Shown piece by piece: positions 1-10,929 of a stretch of DNA of 64,000 nucleotides. Both the position numbers and the translations under genes were made by a program. The notes under the pieces are model-generated. The model worked only from the letters and a program-made list of their open reading frames with translations. It had not been told where the DNA came from and did no database searches. Origin of the DNA: Cryptomeria japonica (lineage: Eukaryota; Streptophyta; Pinopsida; Cupressales; Cupressaceae); assembly GCF_030272615.1 (NCBI RefSeq), contig NC_081412.1, positions 548,298,488 to 548,362,487 on the forward strand, written 5' to 3'. Positions within the stretch are counted from its first letter, which is position 1; each line of letters begins with the position of its first letter.

Positions 1-1130
1 GCAGTCTTGATGGTACTCTCCTTCGATGTCTAGAACAAGGTGAGATAACAAAGGCTTTGGAAGAGGTACATGAAGGAATTTGCGGGACTCACTCAAGTGG
101 TCCATCACTAGCCAAGAAGATCATGCGAGCTGGATACTATTGGCCATCTATGGAAAAGGATTCCTACTACTTTGTTAGGAAGTGCAAAAAATGTCAAGTT
201 CATGGCGACCTAATACATGCACCAGCTCAAGAACTGCAACCAATCACAACACCATGGCCTTTTTGTCAATGGGGTCTTGATCTTGTGGGTAAAATCCATC
301 CATCTTCATCCAATGGCCATAAATTCATTATTACCGCCACCGAATATTTCACCAAGTGGATCGAAGCTGTTCCACTTACCCAAGTCACCGGCAAGCAGAT
401 CGCCTCATTCATCCTCAATTACATCATCTGCCGGTATGGTGTGCCCATGTCCATTGTCACAGATAATGGTCTTCCTTTCAAAAATCAGGATGTCCGTGAG
501 CTTTGTGAGAAATTTCATATCCAACACCGCTTTTCCACTCCCTATTACCCACAAGGCAATGGTCAGGCCGAAGCATCCAATAAAAACATATTGAGGATCC
601 TAAAGAAGACAGTCAATGATGTCGGCCGTGATTGGCATGTTCAATTGAATCCAGCGCTATGGGCATATCGAACTAGCATTCGGACCCCTACAGGTGCAAC
701 TCCTTATTCATTGGTCTATGGTGTTGAAGCTATCTTACCTATTGAGGTCGAGATACCATCCTTACGAGTTTCATTGCACAATCTCATCGATGATGAAGCA
801 TACAGAGTATCTCGTCTTCACGACTTAGAGTTACTAGATGAGAAGCGACAAGCTACATACAATCACCTCAAAGCCTATCAGCAGCGCATGAGTAGAAGCT
901 ACAATCACCGAGTTAGATCTCGTACATTTGAGGTAGGTGATCTTGTTCTTCGAGAAAATCCTCGCAACCAACCAAACAGAGAACATCAAGGCAAGTTTGA
1001 ATCAAACTGGTTGGGCCCATATGTTGTCACTGCTGTATTCGGGTCCGGGGCATATCAGTTGGCTACATCAGACGGAGAACCGCTCGCAGATCCAATCAAT
1101 AGCATGCACCTCAAACGGTTTTATACCTAA
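1..1130 (+). CDS. Ty3/gypsy integrase, C-terminal part of pol (5' partial)
   Basis: Open from the window edge with no stop until 1130, so this is the distal end of a longer pol ORF. Counting from codon 57, a zinc-binding HHCC site is visible (H5, H12, C43, C46), followed by the catalytic core with D75 in WGLDLVG, D136 in VTDNG and E172 in GQAEASN. The last two are separated by 35 residues, the canonical DD35E spacing. The tail ends with a GPY-like segment (NWLGPYVVT) and MHLKRFYT, as in related gypsy polyproteins. Integrase inserts the cDNA into nuclear DNA. No stop or frameshift is seen and all catalytic residues are present, unlike the copies in C and D, so A looks the least decayed gypsy copy here. 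It is not an independent gene. Confidence 0.93.
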   Translation, partial: SLDGTLLRCLEQGEITKALEEVHEGICGTHSSGPSLAKKIMRAGYYWPSMEKDSYYFVRKCKKCQVHGDLIHAPAQELQPITTPWPFCQWGLDLVGKIHPSSSNGHKFIITATEYFTKWIEAVPLTQVTGKQIASFILNYIICRYGVPMSIVTDNGLPFKNQDVRELCEKFHIQHRFSTPYYPQGNGQAEASNKNILRILKKTVNDVGRDWHVQLNPALWAYRTSIRTPTGATPYSLVYGVEAILPIEVEIPSLRVSLHNLIDDEAYRVSRLHDLELLDEKRQATYNHLKAYQQRMSRSYNHRVRSRTFEVGDLVLRENPRNQPNREHQGKFESNWLGPYVVTAVFGSGAYQLATSDGEPLADPINSMHLKRFYT

Positions 1131-1218
1131 GGTATACATATCAGAAAATATCAAAAACATTCAGAAAATGTCCTAAAGAAAATACAAAACCATTCAAAAC
1201 AAAAAAAAAGTAAAGAAA

Positions 1219-1345
1219 AATCATGCATCCAAACGGTGAACAACCACTCCGGTGGCACCTTGGGTAAGTGCGATGGTGAAAACCTGGCAAACAGGCGCCA
1301 CTCGTAAAGGCAATGGCTCCAGTATCTTTCATGCTCGTTGCGATC
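1219..1345 (+). other. Conserved 3' noncoding element (CNE), copy in A
   Basis: Starts about 90 bases after the pol stop. The core GGTGAAAACCTGGCAAACAG lies at 1275-1294, preceded by a GGTGG..CACCTTGGGTAAGT segment. Close matches occur at the same place in D (39791-39905) and on the minus strand in pol-less element E (52021-52085 and 51161-51260). No reading frame is shared, so a cis-acting RNA or DNA role is inferred. Confidence 0.6.
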
Positions 1346-1524
1346 ACATTCATACATACACACATCCATCCATCTAACCATGGCTTGTTATTTGATCTGT
1401 CATCCAAGAAAGTACTTCATGCGTCTAGCATCGCGCTTTTTCATAAATCATGTCCAACTTGGGGGCAATGCCCTTACAATCTAGATGATGGAAGTGGATT
1501 CTACATTACTGGTGATTCATTGGC

Positions 1525-1614
1525 AAAAACATTCAAAAATGTCTCGCAAAATACAAAAACATTCAAAAATGTCTCGCAAAATACAAAAACATTCAAAAAT
1601 GACTCACAAAATCC
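1525..1614 (+). repeat. Three tandem 30-bp repeats
   Basis: Three direct copies starting at 1525, 1555 and 1585. The first two are identical (AAAAACATTC, then AAAAATGTCT, then CGCAAAATAC); the third has three substitutions. A decayed fourth copy follows. They lie in the 3' noncoding region of A; D has only degenerate single copies near 40100. Confidence 0.85.
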
Positions 1615-3465
1615 AAAAACATCAAAAAACCATCGAAAATCACCCAAAAAAAAACATGACAACACCTTGTACATATTCATCCGATCAGATACAAAATACT
1701 CACACAAATGACCACTTATCACTCGACCAACACAATCAACATCAACAATCCAAACTGTCTTAAACAAGGATGCATCCTTCCTTATCAAAACAAAGACAAG
1801 ATGACATTTTCTTTGACAAGAAAATTATGTTAATCTATCAAATACTTGGTTGATTTATGAGTACAATCATTTGTTTATCTGTATCGGGATCTTTCAGCAT
1901 TGTTTTGTATCGTTTGCGCATTATTTCCGATGAAGTTCTGGGGCATGTACTAATGGTGTCTACGTGGGAAGTTCACCAAGCTACATGATCTTATGCAAAA
2001 ATATAGTCATAGATCACTACGGCTTGCTGACTACAACGTATATCTCGACCATATGAGCATGAACCATTACCAAGGATCCATATTCTTTTATTCTTTATGT
2101 ATATACTGTTTGTTTGCAGGTACAATGCTCATTCTTTGGTTCCTCCTCATCCAATTTGGATAAAGGTTTTTATTTCTTAGTACGGTATGCACTTGTCTCA
2201 GGATATGATCAGCCTAAGATCAAGGAGGACGATCCAAGTCATGCATGAAAGGAGATAATCCTTATCTGTTCCGCAAGCAATACTCAGGTCAACTTGATCC
2301 ATTATATCAAGTTGCTTGTATTAACTTGCTATATCAAAATCCATGTAAGAAATACTCTGGTCATCTTGAATCTTTATGTCAAGTTGCTTGTATTTTCTTA
2401 CAACATTTTAAAGCTCAATGATGAAAAATAAAGCACCATGGATCGTCATTCCATCTCATTTGTATATATTGCATTTCGTTGCATTCCACCCATCCATACA
2501 TTCATAATAGCTGCATATCATGCATACATAGTCATAATAATGCATACTCTATTTTACTCATCTTCTTCCATAGGACTCAGTCCTAGTCCTCCATATCTTC
2601 TATCTAACATCAAATCCCCCCTCACCCTCCCTATCTTGATCATCAACATCATCCTAATCCCTTCATCGCTTCCCATCCTCATTCATCCACACAATCCAGC
2701 AAGTTGCTCTGTCTACACAGATACATCGACTCCCACACACCTAGACTATCAACAGATACTCTGATCAAGTATCTTCGGGTCTCAACAAGTAATCGATTAT
2801 GGTAATCCTAGACTACATCAGGCATTTATCATAATGACCTAGTAACGGGACTGCCATGATTCCCCACAACCATCCATCACACGCACACACTATCAATTGA
2901 TCAACCAATCAAACACAATCCGATGGACAATTACATCAATTGTCTACGTCTCAACGAGTATTTTGCTTCATATACCTTGACTTCATCGGACAATTACATC
3001 AATTGTCTAAGTCACCATCAGGTCACTTTGATTCACTTACTCAGACTTTATCATGTTCAAGCGACCAACTGACATCAACTGTCACGCTTTGACTTGACCG
3101 GGGCAATTCAACCGATTGCACCAGATTGTCCAACCAATTTTGATCAATTGTATAGCATCAATCCAAACCCCACACTACATCTACTATGTATCTCTTGCAT
3201 GACCTCAGGGTACTCGTTGGCTTGTTGTTTCTTCATATTCACTCCATTTTCTCCCATTCTTTCATCATTAGTTCTAATTTCTTCTATTCTACCTCCCCTC
3301 CACTTTTCATTCTTTTTCGAGAGATCACCCGATTTTTCAAAAAAAAAAAAAAAATTCGGCCCATCTCTCGAGGGGGCATACCACCCATTAAATTTACATT
3401 TTATGGGGCATTTCTTCACACCTATTTTTCTTTCTTTGAAACGACGCGATAAACCGCACCGTCTC

Positions 3466-3478
3466 AAAGAGGGGCAAA
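3466..3478 (+). promoter_or_regulatory. Polypurine tract of element A
   Basis: AAAGAGGGGCAAA lies directly before the LTR start TGTAGTCACA. The same arrangement occurs in D (45466-45478). It would prime plus-strand cDNA synthesis. Confidence 0.85.
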
Positions 3479-5236
3479 TGTAGTCACATAAATCTGTCCA
3501 CTTAATTAAATGAATATTTAATATTTATTTGATTATTTAACCATCAATTAATAATTAATTAAATTAATATATTTAATTAATTCATCTTAACCCTCTTCTC
3601 CTATTAATTAAATAAATTATTCAATTTATTTGATTTAATTCACTTAACCAAATTCAGACCATTAATTAAATAAATAAATCATATTTATTTAATTAAATCT
3701 TCTCTCACATTTAAATAAATTAATATTTATTTAAATCCCCCAAAATCCCACCTCTCACATTTAAATAAATAATTTATTTAAATCACCTTTATCCTCCACC
3801 CACTTGTATTTTCCTACAAAAGCAAGTTGCACAACTATTTTAAATAAATTATTTATTTAAAATCCTATTTATCCTCACCCACTTGAAACCTTTAATGGTT
3901 TCCCTTAAAGTATTCAAACTTGATGGCTTTAAAGTCTTCAAACTTGATGGCTTCCTTCTATAGTCTTCTTAAAGACTTTAATGGTTTTCCTTAAAGTCTT
4001 CAAGCCTTTAATGGTTTCCCTCAAAGTCTTCAAGCATTTTAAATGCTTTATCTTCTTTTTCTCATTTAAATAAATTAATATTTATTTAAATATTTATCCA
4101 AATTCAACTTACACCATTTAATTGAAATAAATGATTTTATTTTAATTGAAAATACCAAAATTTCTCCCACTTGCATTTTCCTACAAAATCCACTTGCATG
4201 CCTAAACCCCTTCTAGATTCTTCTAAACCCTTCCTAATTAGCCTAATCCATCCCCTAAATATTGTCACATTCCTAAGCAAATTGGAGTCACTTCTCAAAG
4301 ACTCCAAAGTCTTTGAAAAGCAATTAATGCTTTGTGTGTTCAACAAATTAACCCTCAAAGTCTTGGATAACCTTTGAAAGCTTCCAACCTTCAACCACTA
4401 AATGGCTCAAAGTCTTTGATAACCATTGAAGGCTTTCAACCTTCAACCACTTAATCCCCAAAGTCTCCAATAACCATTAATGGTTACCTCAAACCCTCCC
4501 ACATGGTTAAAACATTTGTTTTGACTCAACCTCTACCCAACCCAAGGGTCTCATCAAGCCTTTAATGCTTTGACCATGATTATCTCTTAATCATTTGCAC
4601 AAAGGTTTATCCTTGCATTAACTCCTAATCCAGTGGGTAATCTTAATTTAGACTTGACCCTTACCTTCTAGATAACCATGAGGTCTTCTCAGGCCTTTAA
4701 TGCCTCCAACCTCTTCTCTCAACCCAATCCTATGTTGAAACTTGTCACCATTTTATTGGTGCCAATTGTGCACATGGATCCCCAACTTTCAATCCTAACC
4801 CTTGTTAAGATTGCTCAATCTTAACCCTTCATTTCCCCATTTCTTCTATAAATAGAACCCTTCTCCTCAAGCAAAAGAGAAGCATTTTTAGAGTATTGTT
4901 GTTATACTGGCATTAGCATAGAGCTTTTTCATAGCATCACTATCTACTCTAGCATAGTATTTAGCTTTTCATTTCATATTTGAAGCTTAGTATTAAATCT
5001 CAATCCTCCATAAGCATCCATAGTGCAAAAAGCTGCTGAGAGCTACACTCATTTGGGACTTGGAGAGGAGAGGAACAAGGGAGGAGCAACTATGAGCATC
5101 TTGATTAGCTATTTCATTTTATGTTTATATGCTTTCTATTTCATGCTTAATATCTCTCTTGATATGCCTGTTTAGGATAATCTTTTGTTGCTAACACTAA
5201 CGTTTGTTTCTTGTGCTCTTGTGTGTGTTTCCATCA
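3479..5236 (+). repeat. 3' LTR of element A
   Basis: Begins TGTAGTCACATAAA and aligns along its length with both LTRs of D (22466-23855 and 45479-46791), including AT-rich TTAATTAA blocks, 'AAAGTCTT' direct repeats around 3905-4030, a TATA box and the terminal ...CATCA. It is longer than the D LTRs (about 1.76 kb against 1.3-1.4 kb), mostly because of extra copies of a short CTTTAATGG/AAAGTCTTC repeat. The right end is inferred from alignment. Confidence 0.85.
4847..4854 (+). promoter_or_regulatory. TATA box in LTR of element A
   Basis: TATAAATA in a C/T-rich setting. The identical octamer is at the matching place in both LTRs of D (23439-23446, 46314-46321), which supports its role as the LTR promoter. 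Confidence 0.7.
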
Positions 5237-6345
5237 AACAGGTTTTCTAATCCTTTTTGCAGAGCATCACATGCTATTGATGGGTTCATCGAGATGATCC
5301 CCATCCTATGTTGATAGTTGATATGCTCCTGACCCAAAGACTGTTGTGACCACAAATGGACCCAACCAGTTTCGTTCAAACTTCCCTTTCTTTTATCGAT
5401 TTGACTGGTTGCATTGATTTTCCTTTAGTACTAGTTCTCCAACTTCAAAGGCTTGTGGTTTGACCTTGAGATTATAAACTCGACACATTCTTTGGTGATA
5501 TACCTTTAAATGATCAAAGGCACTTTGTCTTCGTTCATGGATCAATTCTAACTTTTGCAATCTAGATACTCATTGTTCTTCATCTGGGATGAGATCTTTT
5601 AATGATACTCATAGAGAAGGTATCTCTACTTATATTGGTAGTATTGCTTCTAATCCATAGACAAGAGAGAAAGGTGTGACACTTGTTGGTGTGCGGATAC
5701 TAGTATGGTAGGCCTATAGAGCAGGGTTCAATTGAATATGCCAATCTCTATCAGCATCATTCTTTGTCTTTTTGAGGATTTTTAGAATATCTTTGTTTGA
5801 TGCTTCTGCTTGCACATTCCCTTGTGGATAGTAGGCTGTGGAGAATCTGTGTTGAATCTTGAATTTCTTACATAGCTCTTGTACATATTGGTTCTTGAAC
5901 GGTCACCCATTATCAATGATAATGGTCATGGGTATGTCATAGAGACATATGATGTAGTTCAAGATAAATGCATCAATTTGTTTTCCTGTGATATTGATGA
6001 GAGGTACTGCCTCAATCCATTTTATGAAATATTCTATAGCTACAAGGATGAATTTGTGACCATTGGATGAAGGAGGATGTATCTCTCCTACTAGATCAAG
6101 ACCCCATTGGCATAAAGGCCAAGATTTTGCCAAATCATGAAGCTCTTGTGATGGTGCATGAATTAAATTTCCATAGATCTGACATTGTTTGCATGTTTTA
6201 GCTATCTGAAAAGAATCCCATTCCATAGTTGGCCAATAATAGCCCAAGCGTATGAGTTTTTTCGAAAGAGTAAGACCACAAATGCTGTTATGGACTTCAT
6301 TTAAGGCCTTCTCAGATTCTTCTTGCTCGAGATATCTTAAGAGAG
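5237..6345 (-). pseudogene. Integrase of element C (broken)
   Basis: Similar to the integrase of A along its full length. The best piece (5903-6247) covers GYYWPTMEWDS, the CKQC zinc pair and WGLDLVG. The three catalytic acidic residues survive: D in WGLDLVG, D in IIIDNG and E in VQAEASN near 5830. The second zinc-binding histidine is lost (GTHSS in A reads GLTLS here) with a small deletion, and several in-frame stops are present. The far end reaches the A junction, where the MHLKRF-type ending is garbled. It is a decayed copy that cannot make an intact integrase. Confidence 0.85.
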
Positions 6346-7590
6346 TACCGTTCAGACCTCATTTGTAAAGGGTATCCACAACAAGAGTATAATGGGAAGA
6401 TTGGCGGATAAAGTTTCTCTTTTGGTTCTTTGACAAGTCAGGAGGGAGGATATTATCTTTGAGGTATGTATAATTTTGTCTATAGCGGGATGAATGATGC
6501 CCAACAAGGTGACAGATAGTTTGGGAATCGGGACAATTATATGCAAGGTAAAACAACTCTTCCACTAGGAATTCGTAATGCTCTTTATTTTCCTGTGTCT
6601 GCAATAGAGAAGCAAGTGTGGCCATGGCATCTGTTGATTTGTTGTCATTCCTCAAAATTTGCTGAAAAGTTATTTCGATAAAGTATTTCTTGACATCATC
6701 AACCATCTTCTTATAAGGCATTAACTTTTCATCTTTTGTTTGATAATCATCATTGATTTGGTTGATAATGAGTTGAGAGTCTCCAAAGACCTGTAGTTAT
6801 GTAATGTTCCATTCTATGGCCATCTTGATACTTGGGACCAAAGCTTCATATTTTGTTGTATTTTTGGTGCATGAAAAGCTTAATTTGTACGCTTTTTGAA
6901 TTTTATGACCTTATAGTGTGAAGAATAGAATTCATGCTCCTGATCCATGCTGTGTTTATGAACCATCAAAGTATAATTGCCATGTTTTTGTGGTGACCGT
7001 TAGGATATCAACATTGAGAAATTCAATATGTAAAGGATGATCATCTGGAAGCGGTGCCTCTGCTAGTTGGTCGACAATGACTTGCCCCTTGATATATTTT
7101 CTATCCACATATTCAATATCAAACTCGCTTAGGATCATGATCTATTTTGCTAGTCTTCCTGTCAATGTCACCTTGCTGAGAAAATACTTCAATGGAGCAA
7201 TTTTAGCAATGAACTTGATGGAGTGAGATAGTAGATAGTGTCTTAATTTTTGAGAAGCAAACACTACCATCAAGCATGTTTTTTTGTTGGTGAATAGTTG
7301 AGCTTGTAGCCCACTAATGTTCTACTAATGTAGCAGATGGCTCGATCTTTTCCTTCATTATCTTGCTATGTGAGTAGAACTCCTAATGATACTTATGTGG
7401 TTGATACATATAGTAATAATGATTTTCCTAGAATTGGTGACATTAGGATGGGTGTTTGCATGAGATAGGCCTTGATCTTATTGAATGCCTCCTCAAATTG
7501 ATGGTCCCACTTGAAATTAACATTTTTGTGCAATAGATGAGTAAATGGTTGGCATTTATCTTCTAGTTGAGCAACAAATCTTATGATTGA
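6346..7590 (-). pseudogene. RNase H and second (archaeal-type) RNase H of element C
   Basis: Reading leftwards, the RT-attached RNase H (KLRHYLLSH...ILSEFDIEYV) is followed by a second RNase H domain with LYFDGS near 6960, a GDSQ motif near 6780 and a D-A-M-A-T-L end near 6630. Equivalent residues occur in D. Two RNase H domains in tandem before integrase are an established mark of Tat-lineage gypsy elements. Stops and frameshifts split the region into pieces at 6359-6721 and 6956-7138. RNase H removes the RNA template during cDNA synthesis. Confidence 0.8.
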
Positions 7591-8400
7591 CTATAGTCTT
7601 CCTTGGAGTGATTTGAGCTGACTGATATTTTGGGAAAATGCCATTTCCATGATTGCTTTGACATTGGCGGGATCTACTTCGATACCCCTTGCTAAAATAA
7701 TGTATCCCAATAGCTTGCCTGAAGTAACACCAAAGGCACATTTCTTGGGATTGAGCCGTAGCTTATATTGTTCTAACTGGTCAAAGATCTTGTTCAGTAT
7801 TCCTATGTGGTCTTCTCCATTGTATGATTTGGACAATATGTCATCCACATAGTCTTCCATGAATGTATGCATTATGTCATGGAATATCATTGTCATAACT
7901 CTTTAATATATAGCACCTGCATTCTTTAGTCCAAAAAGCATGAAGTTCCAATAGAAAGTACCCCATGGACATGTGAAATATGTCTTTTCTTTACCTTCAG
8001 GTGCTATTTTAATCTGATTGTATCCGATGAAACCATCCATTAGAGAAAACATGGAGTGTTCATCAGTTAAATCCACAATGATGTCAATGTTAGGCAACAA
8101 AAAGTCATCCTTTGGACATGCATTATTAAGATCTTTGAAGTGTGTTCATACTGTGATACTTTTATCTAGTTTGGAAATAGGAATGATGTTTGATACCCAT
8201 TGAGGATATGCTACAGGTTTGATGAATCCCACATCCATTAATTTCTTTAGTTCTGCTTTGACAAGAAGAGCGATATGAGGATGCATCTTTCTTAATTTCC
8301 GTTTAACTGGTTTGGCTCCTAGACTGACATTTAAGTGATGCATAATAATCTCTAGATCCAATAGTGGCATGTCTGCATATGACCACGCAAAATTCATTTG
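7591..8400 (-). pseudogene. Reverse transcriptase of element C (broken, active site kept)
   Basis: Pieces at 8146-8397, 7903-8100 and 7591-7896 join in order to a gypsy RT: KRKLRKMHPHIALLV, then FSLMDGFIGYNQI with the first catalytic aspartate, TCPWGTFYWN, then YVDD at 7840-7851, and LNPKKCAFGV with LLGYI. The catalytic aspartates of both motifs are present, unlike D. The pieces are interrupted by stops (for example one just after KSITV). The domain would copy element RNA into cDNA. It lies directly upstream of the RNase H remnant, in normal pol order. Confidence 0.88.
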
Positions 8401-10400
8401 GCGTCATTTGAAGAATTCCATATATTACTGCATTTCTTGCTCTGATAGAGAAGTTGCTGGATGTAGAATCTTTGGTTTCTCTATTGTCGCAATGTTAACT
8501 GCCTCTGTTGGTTCCATCAAAATTGATCTTTCATGATAGTACTTAGGTAAAGTGTCAAATATCCCATCTTCCGGTGCCTCGAGGAGGTTTTCATCATTAG
8601 ATGCATCCTTTCTTTTTACTTTTTCCCGGTCGAATATTGCCAATAAATGGTTTTCAGCATTAGACCTAATATAGCTTTCTTTATTTTCATTTTTGCGACT
8701 AGGAGATTTGGCACCTACTTGACTGGAAGATGGGTTATTGAAATCCATAGTGAAAGTTGTTGTGGGTTCAATTGCATTAATATATAAGGATATGGCATGG
8801 TCGTTAGGAAATATATCAATGGCAATATGTCTTTCATTTTCCTAGTCAATAAGTTCAGGATGGATTAGGGGTAAGGGATCCTTAGATTGAGATGCTTTGA
8901 GGGTATTTAGGGTCTTGATACAGATGTCAAAGTTTTCAATATGTATTTCAATGTTTAGAATGGTACTCTCATCAGAATGATCTCTTGATCATCCTCAATT
9001 AAGTCCAAGTCAGTCTAATGTGATTCTAATTCAAGTGGGATAGTTCCTAACCTTTTCCCTGCATATGTATGAATGACATCAACTCCTACATTTTATTCAA
9101 AGAAAGTTTCTTTAGTTGATTATTCATAATGATATGAATCCCATTCCCATTCATTAGAATTTGTCTCACTTGCAGCTTGCAATCTACAGATTTGTTCATA
9201 TAGCGTTTGATTTGTTTCTTCTGTTTTTCTTTCTATATCTTTTCTTCTCTCCTATTCAACTTCTTCTGGACTGAGATTGACTATTGTCAACCTTGCTATC
9301 AACTCTCCTTTATTTGTACTAAATTCTTGCTTATTTTGATTGAGAGTTAATGTTGCTTGGGAAGTGCCTTTAGTTTATTTTTCTTATTGATTCAAATCTT
9401 GCTTCTTTTGCCATTTCATATTTTCTTATGCTTGTTGCTTGGCAAATGTTTCTTCCCTTTCAATTACAAGTTGTTCTTGTCTATTTTCATACTCATCTTG
9501 TTGTTGGCTAGAAGATGTGTTCTCTGATAGAGTAACTTGTCCATACCCTAAGCCTGATTTGTCTGTAGCCTACTGAGTATGAGGTTGGATAGGTTCCAAG
9601 ATACCTTCTTTTTTTCATTTTCCTATAGGACCTATTCCAGTGTATCCCATTTTTTGAAGGATGTTAAATCCTTTTCCATATTTTTCAGTGGGTATTCTGA
9701 CATTGTTGATCTTCTGTTGGACTCTTTCAACCTTGTATAGCCACTGTTGCACAATTTTGTCTTTTCTTTCCTCTGATAATGTCCCAACACTAACAAATGC
9801 TCCATCAAACATTGGAAGATGTTTCACAATTAGTTGTTGTTTAGAGTTTAATGGTTTTCCATAGGATTTAGGAGAAAGTGGTAGTTGTGATAGTGAGTAT
9901 TCTCCATTCCCTTGATCTCTTAACTGCATTTGTTTTTCCATACTTGACCAAATTGAGGCAACTAATTTTTCTTTGGATTGTGTGTTTGAAGATGATGCCT
10001 CCCTATTATGAGGAAAAATAACTTCTTGAGTTGGTTTTAGATTACTACAATATTGGAATGGATTTGAATATGCAGAGATCATGATTTCTTGCCCATTGTA
10101 GGTAAATTTTAGGCAATGATGATATGTTGATGGAAGAACTTTATGTCATGTATCCAGGGTCTTCCCAAGAGTACGTTGTATGATAAGTCAAAGTCTAGAA
10201 CTTGGCATGCTATGTCTTTCTGCAAAGGTCCAACTCTGATGGGTAATATCACAGTTCCCTTATAGGAACACTCTTCTTCATCATATGCTTTGATGGTGAT
10301 CTTTTTCTGGGGATCAATTGCATCTTCTGAATAACCTACAGATCAAACAAGACTTAATGAGCAAATGTTTAAGCCAGCTCCCCCATCTATTAGGAAACAT
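8401..10400 (-). pseudogene. Protease, G-patch-like and linker region of element C
   Basis: Reading leftwards, a retropepsin active site FLIDGGAGLNI is at about 10343-10385, followed by LPIRVGP and LLGRPWIHD, the usual end of plant gypsy proteases. Next come GEYSLSQLPL and a glycine-rich GFNILQKMGYTGIG segment around 9615-9690 that resembles a G-patch, then a low-homology linker and the piece at 8425-8748 (LLEAPEDGIFDTLP), which aligns with D (LFEAPTDERFDILP, 36325-36366). The region between about 8750 and 9600 has only short broken frames. Protease would cut the polyprotein; the G-patch may bind nucleic acid, by analogy with other retroelements. Confidence 0.75.
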
Positions 10401-10432
10401 TTAACAAGTGTTCTATAACTGAGGAATTCAAT

Positions 10433-10921
10433 TTACAAGGGAGCGTTATGGGGATGTTGCAAGGAATCAATGGTTGGACATGAAGGAGATGGGATTTGAA
10501 TATAATCTTCTGAAATAGGTTTGATGGTGATTATGGATATCCCTTGGGGAACTTCATCCTTGGGTGTATTGTTTGGCGAGGATGCTATGGAAGGTTCTTG
10601 CAAGTTTTCAAGAGGTGTAGGTATAGATGCCTTTGGAGAGTCAATTTTCTTATGGGGGGATGAGCCATTGTTAGACATAAGTGCACGATTTTGATCTTCC
10701 TCAGAAAAATCCCTTAGGGATCTCTTTAAGAGTTGCATAAAAGAGCCACTTTTCTTTGGAGATGCATTTGAATCCTTGTGAGGTTTTGACATAGTTGGAT
10801 TTTGATTTTTGACTTGTTTGATTTCTCTGATATGTTGACATGTTATGTCTTTTTCTTTTATTTTGCTTTGGTATTCCATGTTTCTATGATCTTTAGCTAT
10901 TTCGAATGTTTCTATTTCCAT
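10433..10921 (-). CDS. ORF upstream of protease in element C, function unknown
   Basis: A 162-codon ORF starting at an ATG, rich in Ser, Pro, Lys and Asn. It has no recognisable capsid domain or zinc knuckle. It lies in the gag position, directly before protease, and ends in a stop about 15 codons before the protease frame resumes. The C-terminal stretch (TIKPISEDYIQIPSPS) looks like a disordered Gag-Pol linker. Either the capsid part of C was deleted or the leader now occupies its place. Function is not assigned. Confidence 0.45.
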   Translation of the reverse strand: MEIETFEIAKDHRNMEYQSKIKEKDITCQHIREIKQVKNQNPTMSKPHKDSNASPKKSGSFMQLLKRSLRDFSEEDQNRALMSNNGSSPHKKIDSPKASIPTPLENLQEPSIASSPNNTPKDEVPQGISIITIKPISEDYIQIPSPSCPTIDSLQHPHNAPL

Positions 10922-10929
10922 TTCTGCAA

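Larger units (their letters stand above)
1131..3465 (+). other. 3' noncoding region of element A
   Basis: A 2.3-kb region between pol and the polypurine tract. Several blocks match the 3' region of D: around 1940-2060 with 40528-40640, around 2740-2860 with 44485-44610, and 3225-3465 with 45240-45465. It contains a conserved noncoding element and a 30-bp tandem repeat, listed separately. Short ORFs here have no recognisable domain and no conservation of reading frame against D. Confidence 0.7.
1..5236 (+). mobile_element. Element A: 3' part of a Ty3/gypsy (Tat-like) LTR retrotransposon
   Basis: Left end lies outside the window. Visible parts in order: integrase to the pol stop, a 2.3-kb 3' noncoding region, a polypurine tract and a 3' LTR. 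The integrase, 3' region and LTR are all homologous to element D, so A and D are one family. A lacks the 3.6-kb PMD-bearing block that D carries. The LTR ends against the pol C-terminus of element C on the opposite strand, so A appears inserted in C. The right boundary is placed by aligning the LTR end with those of D (ending CA) and may be off by about 10 bases. Confidence 0.85.

Noticed and set aside
1525-1614. Possible CRISPR-like repeat
   Set aside because: Direct head-to-tail 30-bp units without spacers in a plant retrotransposon.
2438-3483. Plus-strand ORFs at 2438-2764 and 3094-3483
   Set aside because: Frames not conserved in the homologous 3' region of D; the second includes the polypurine tract and a homopolymer.
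3500-3780. TTAATTAA-rich block as a separate MITE
   Set aside because: It occurs at the same place inside every LTR of the A/D family, so it is part of the LTR.
7649-8203. Plus-strand ORFs at 7649-7852 and 8018-8203
   Set aside because: Shadows of the minus-strand RT of element C.
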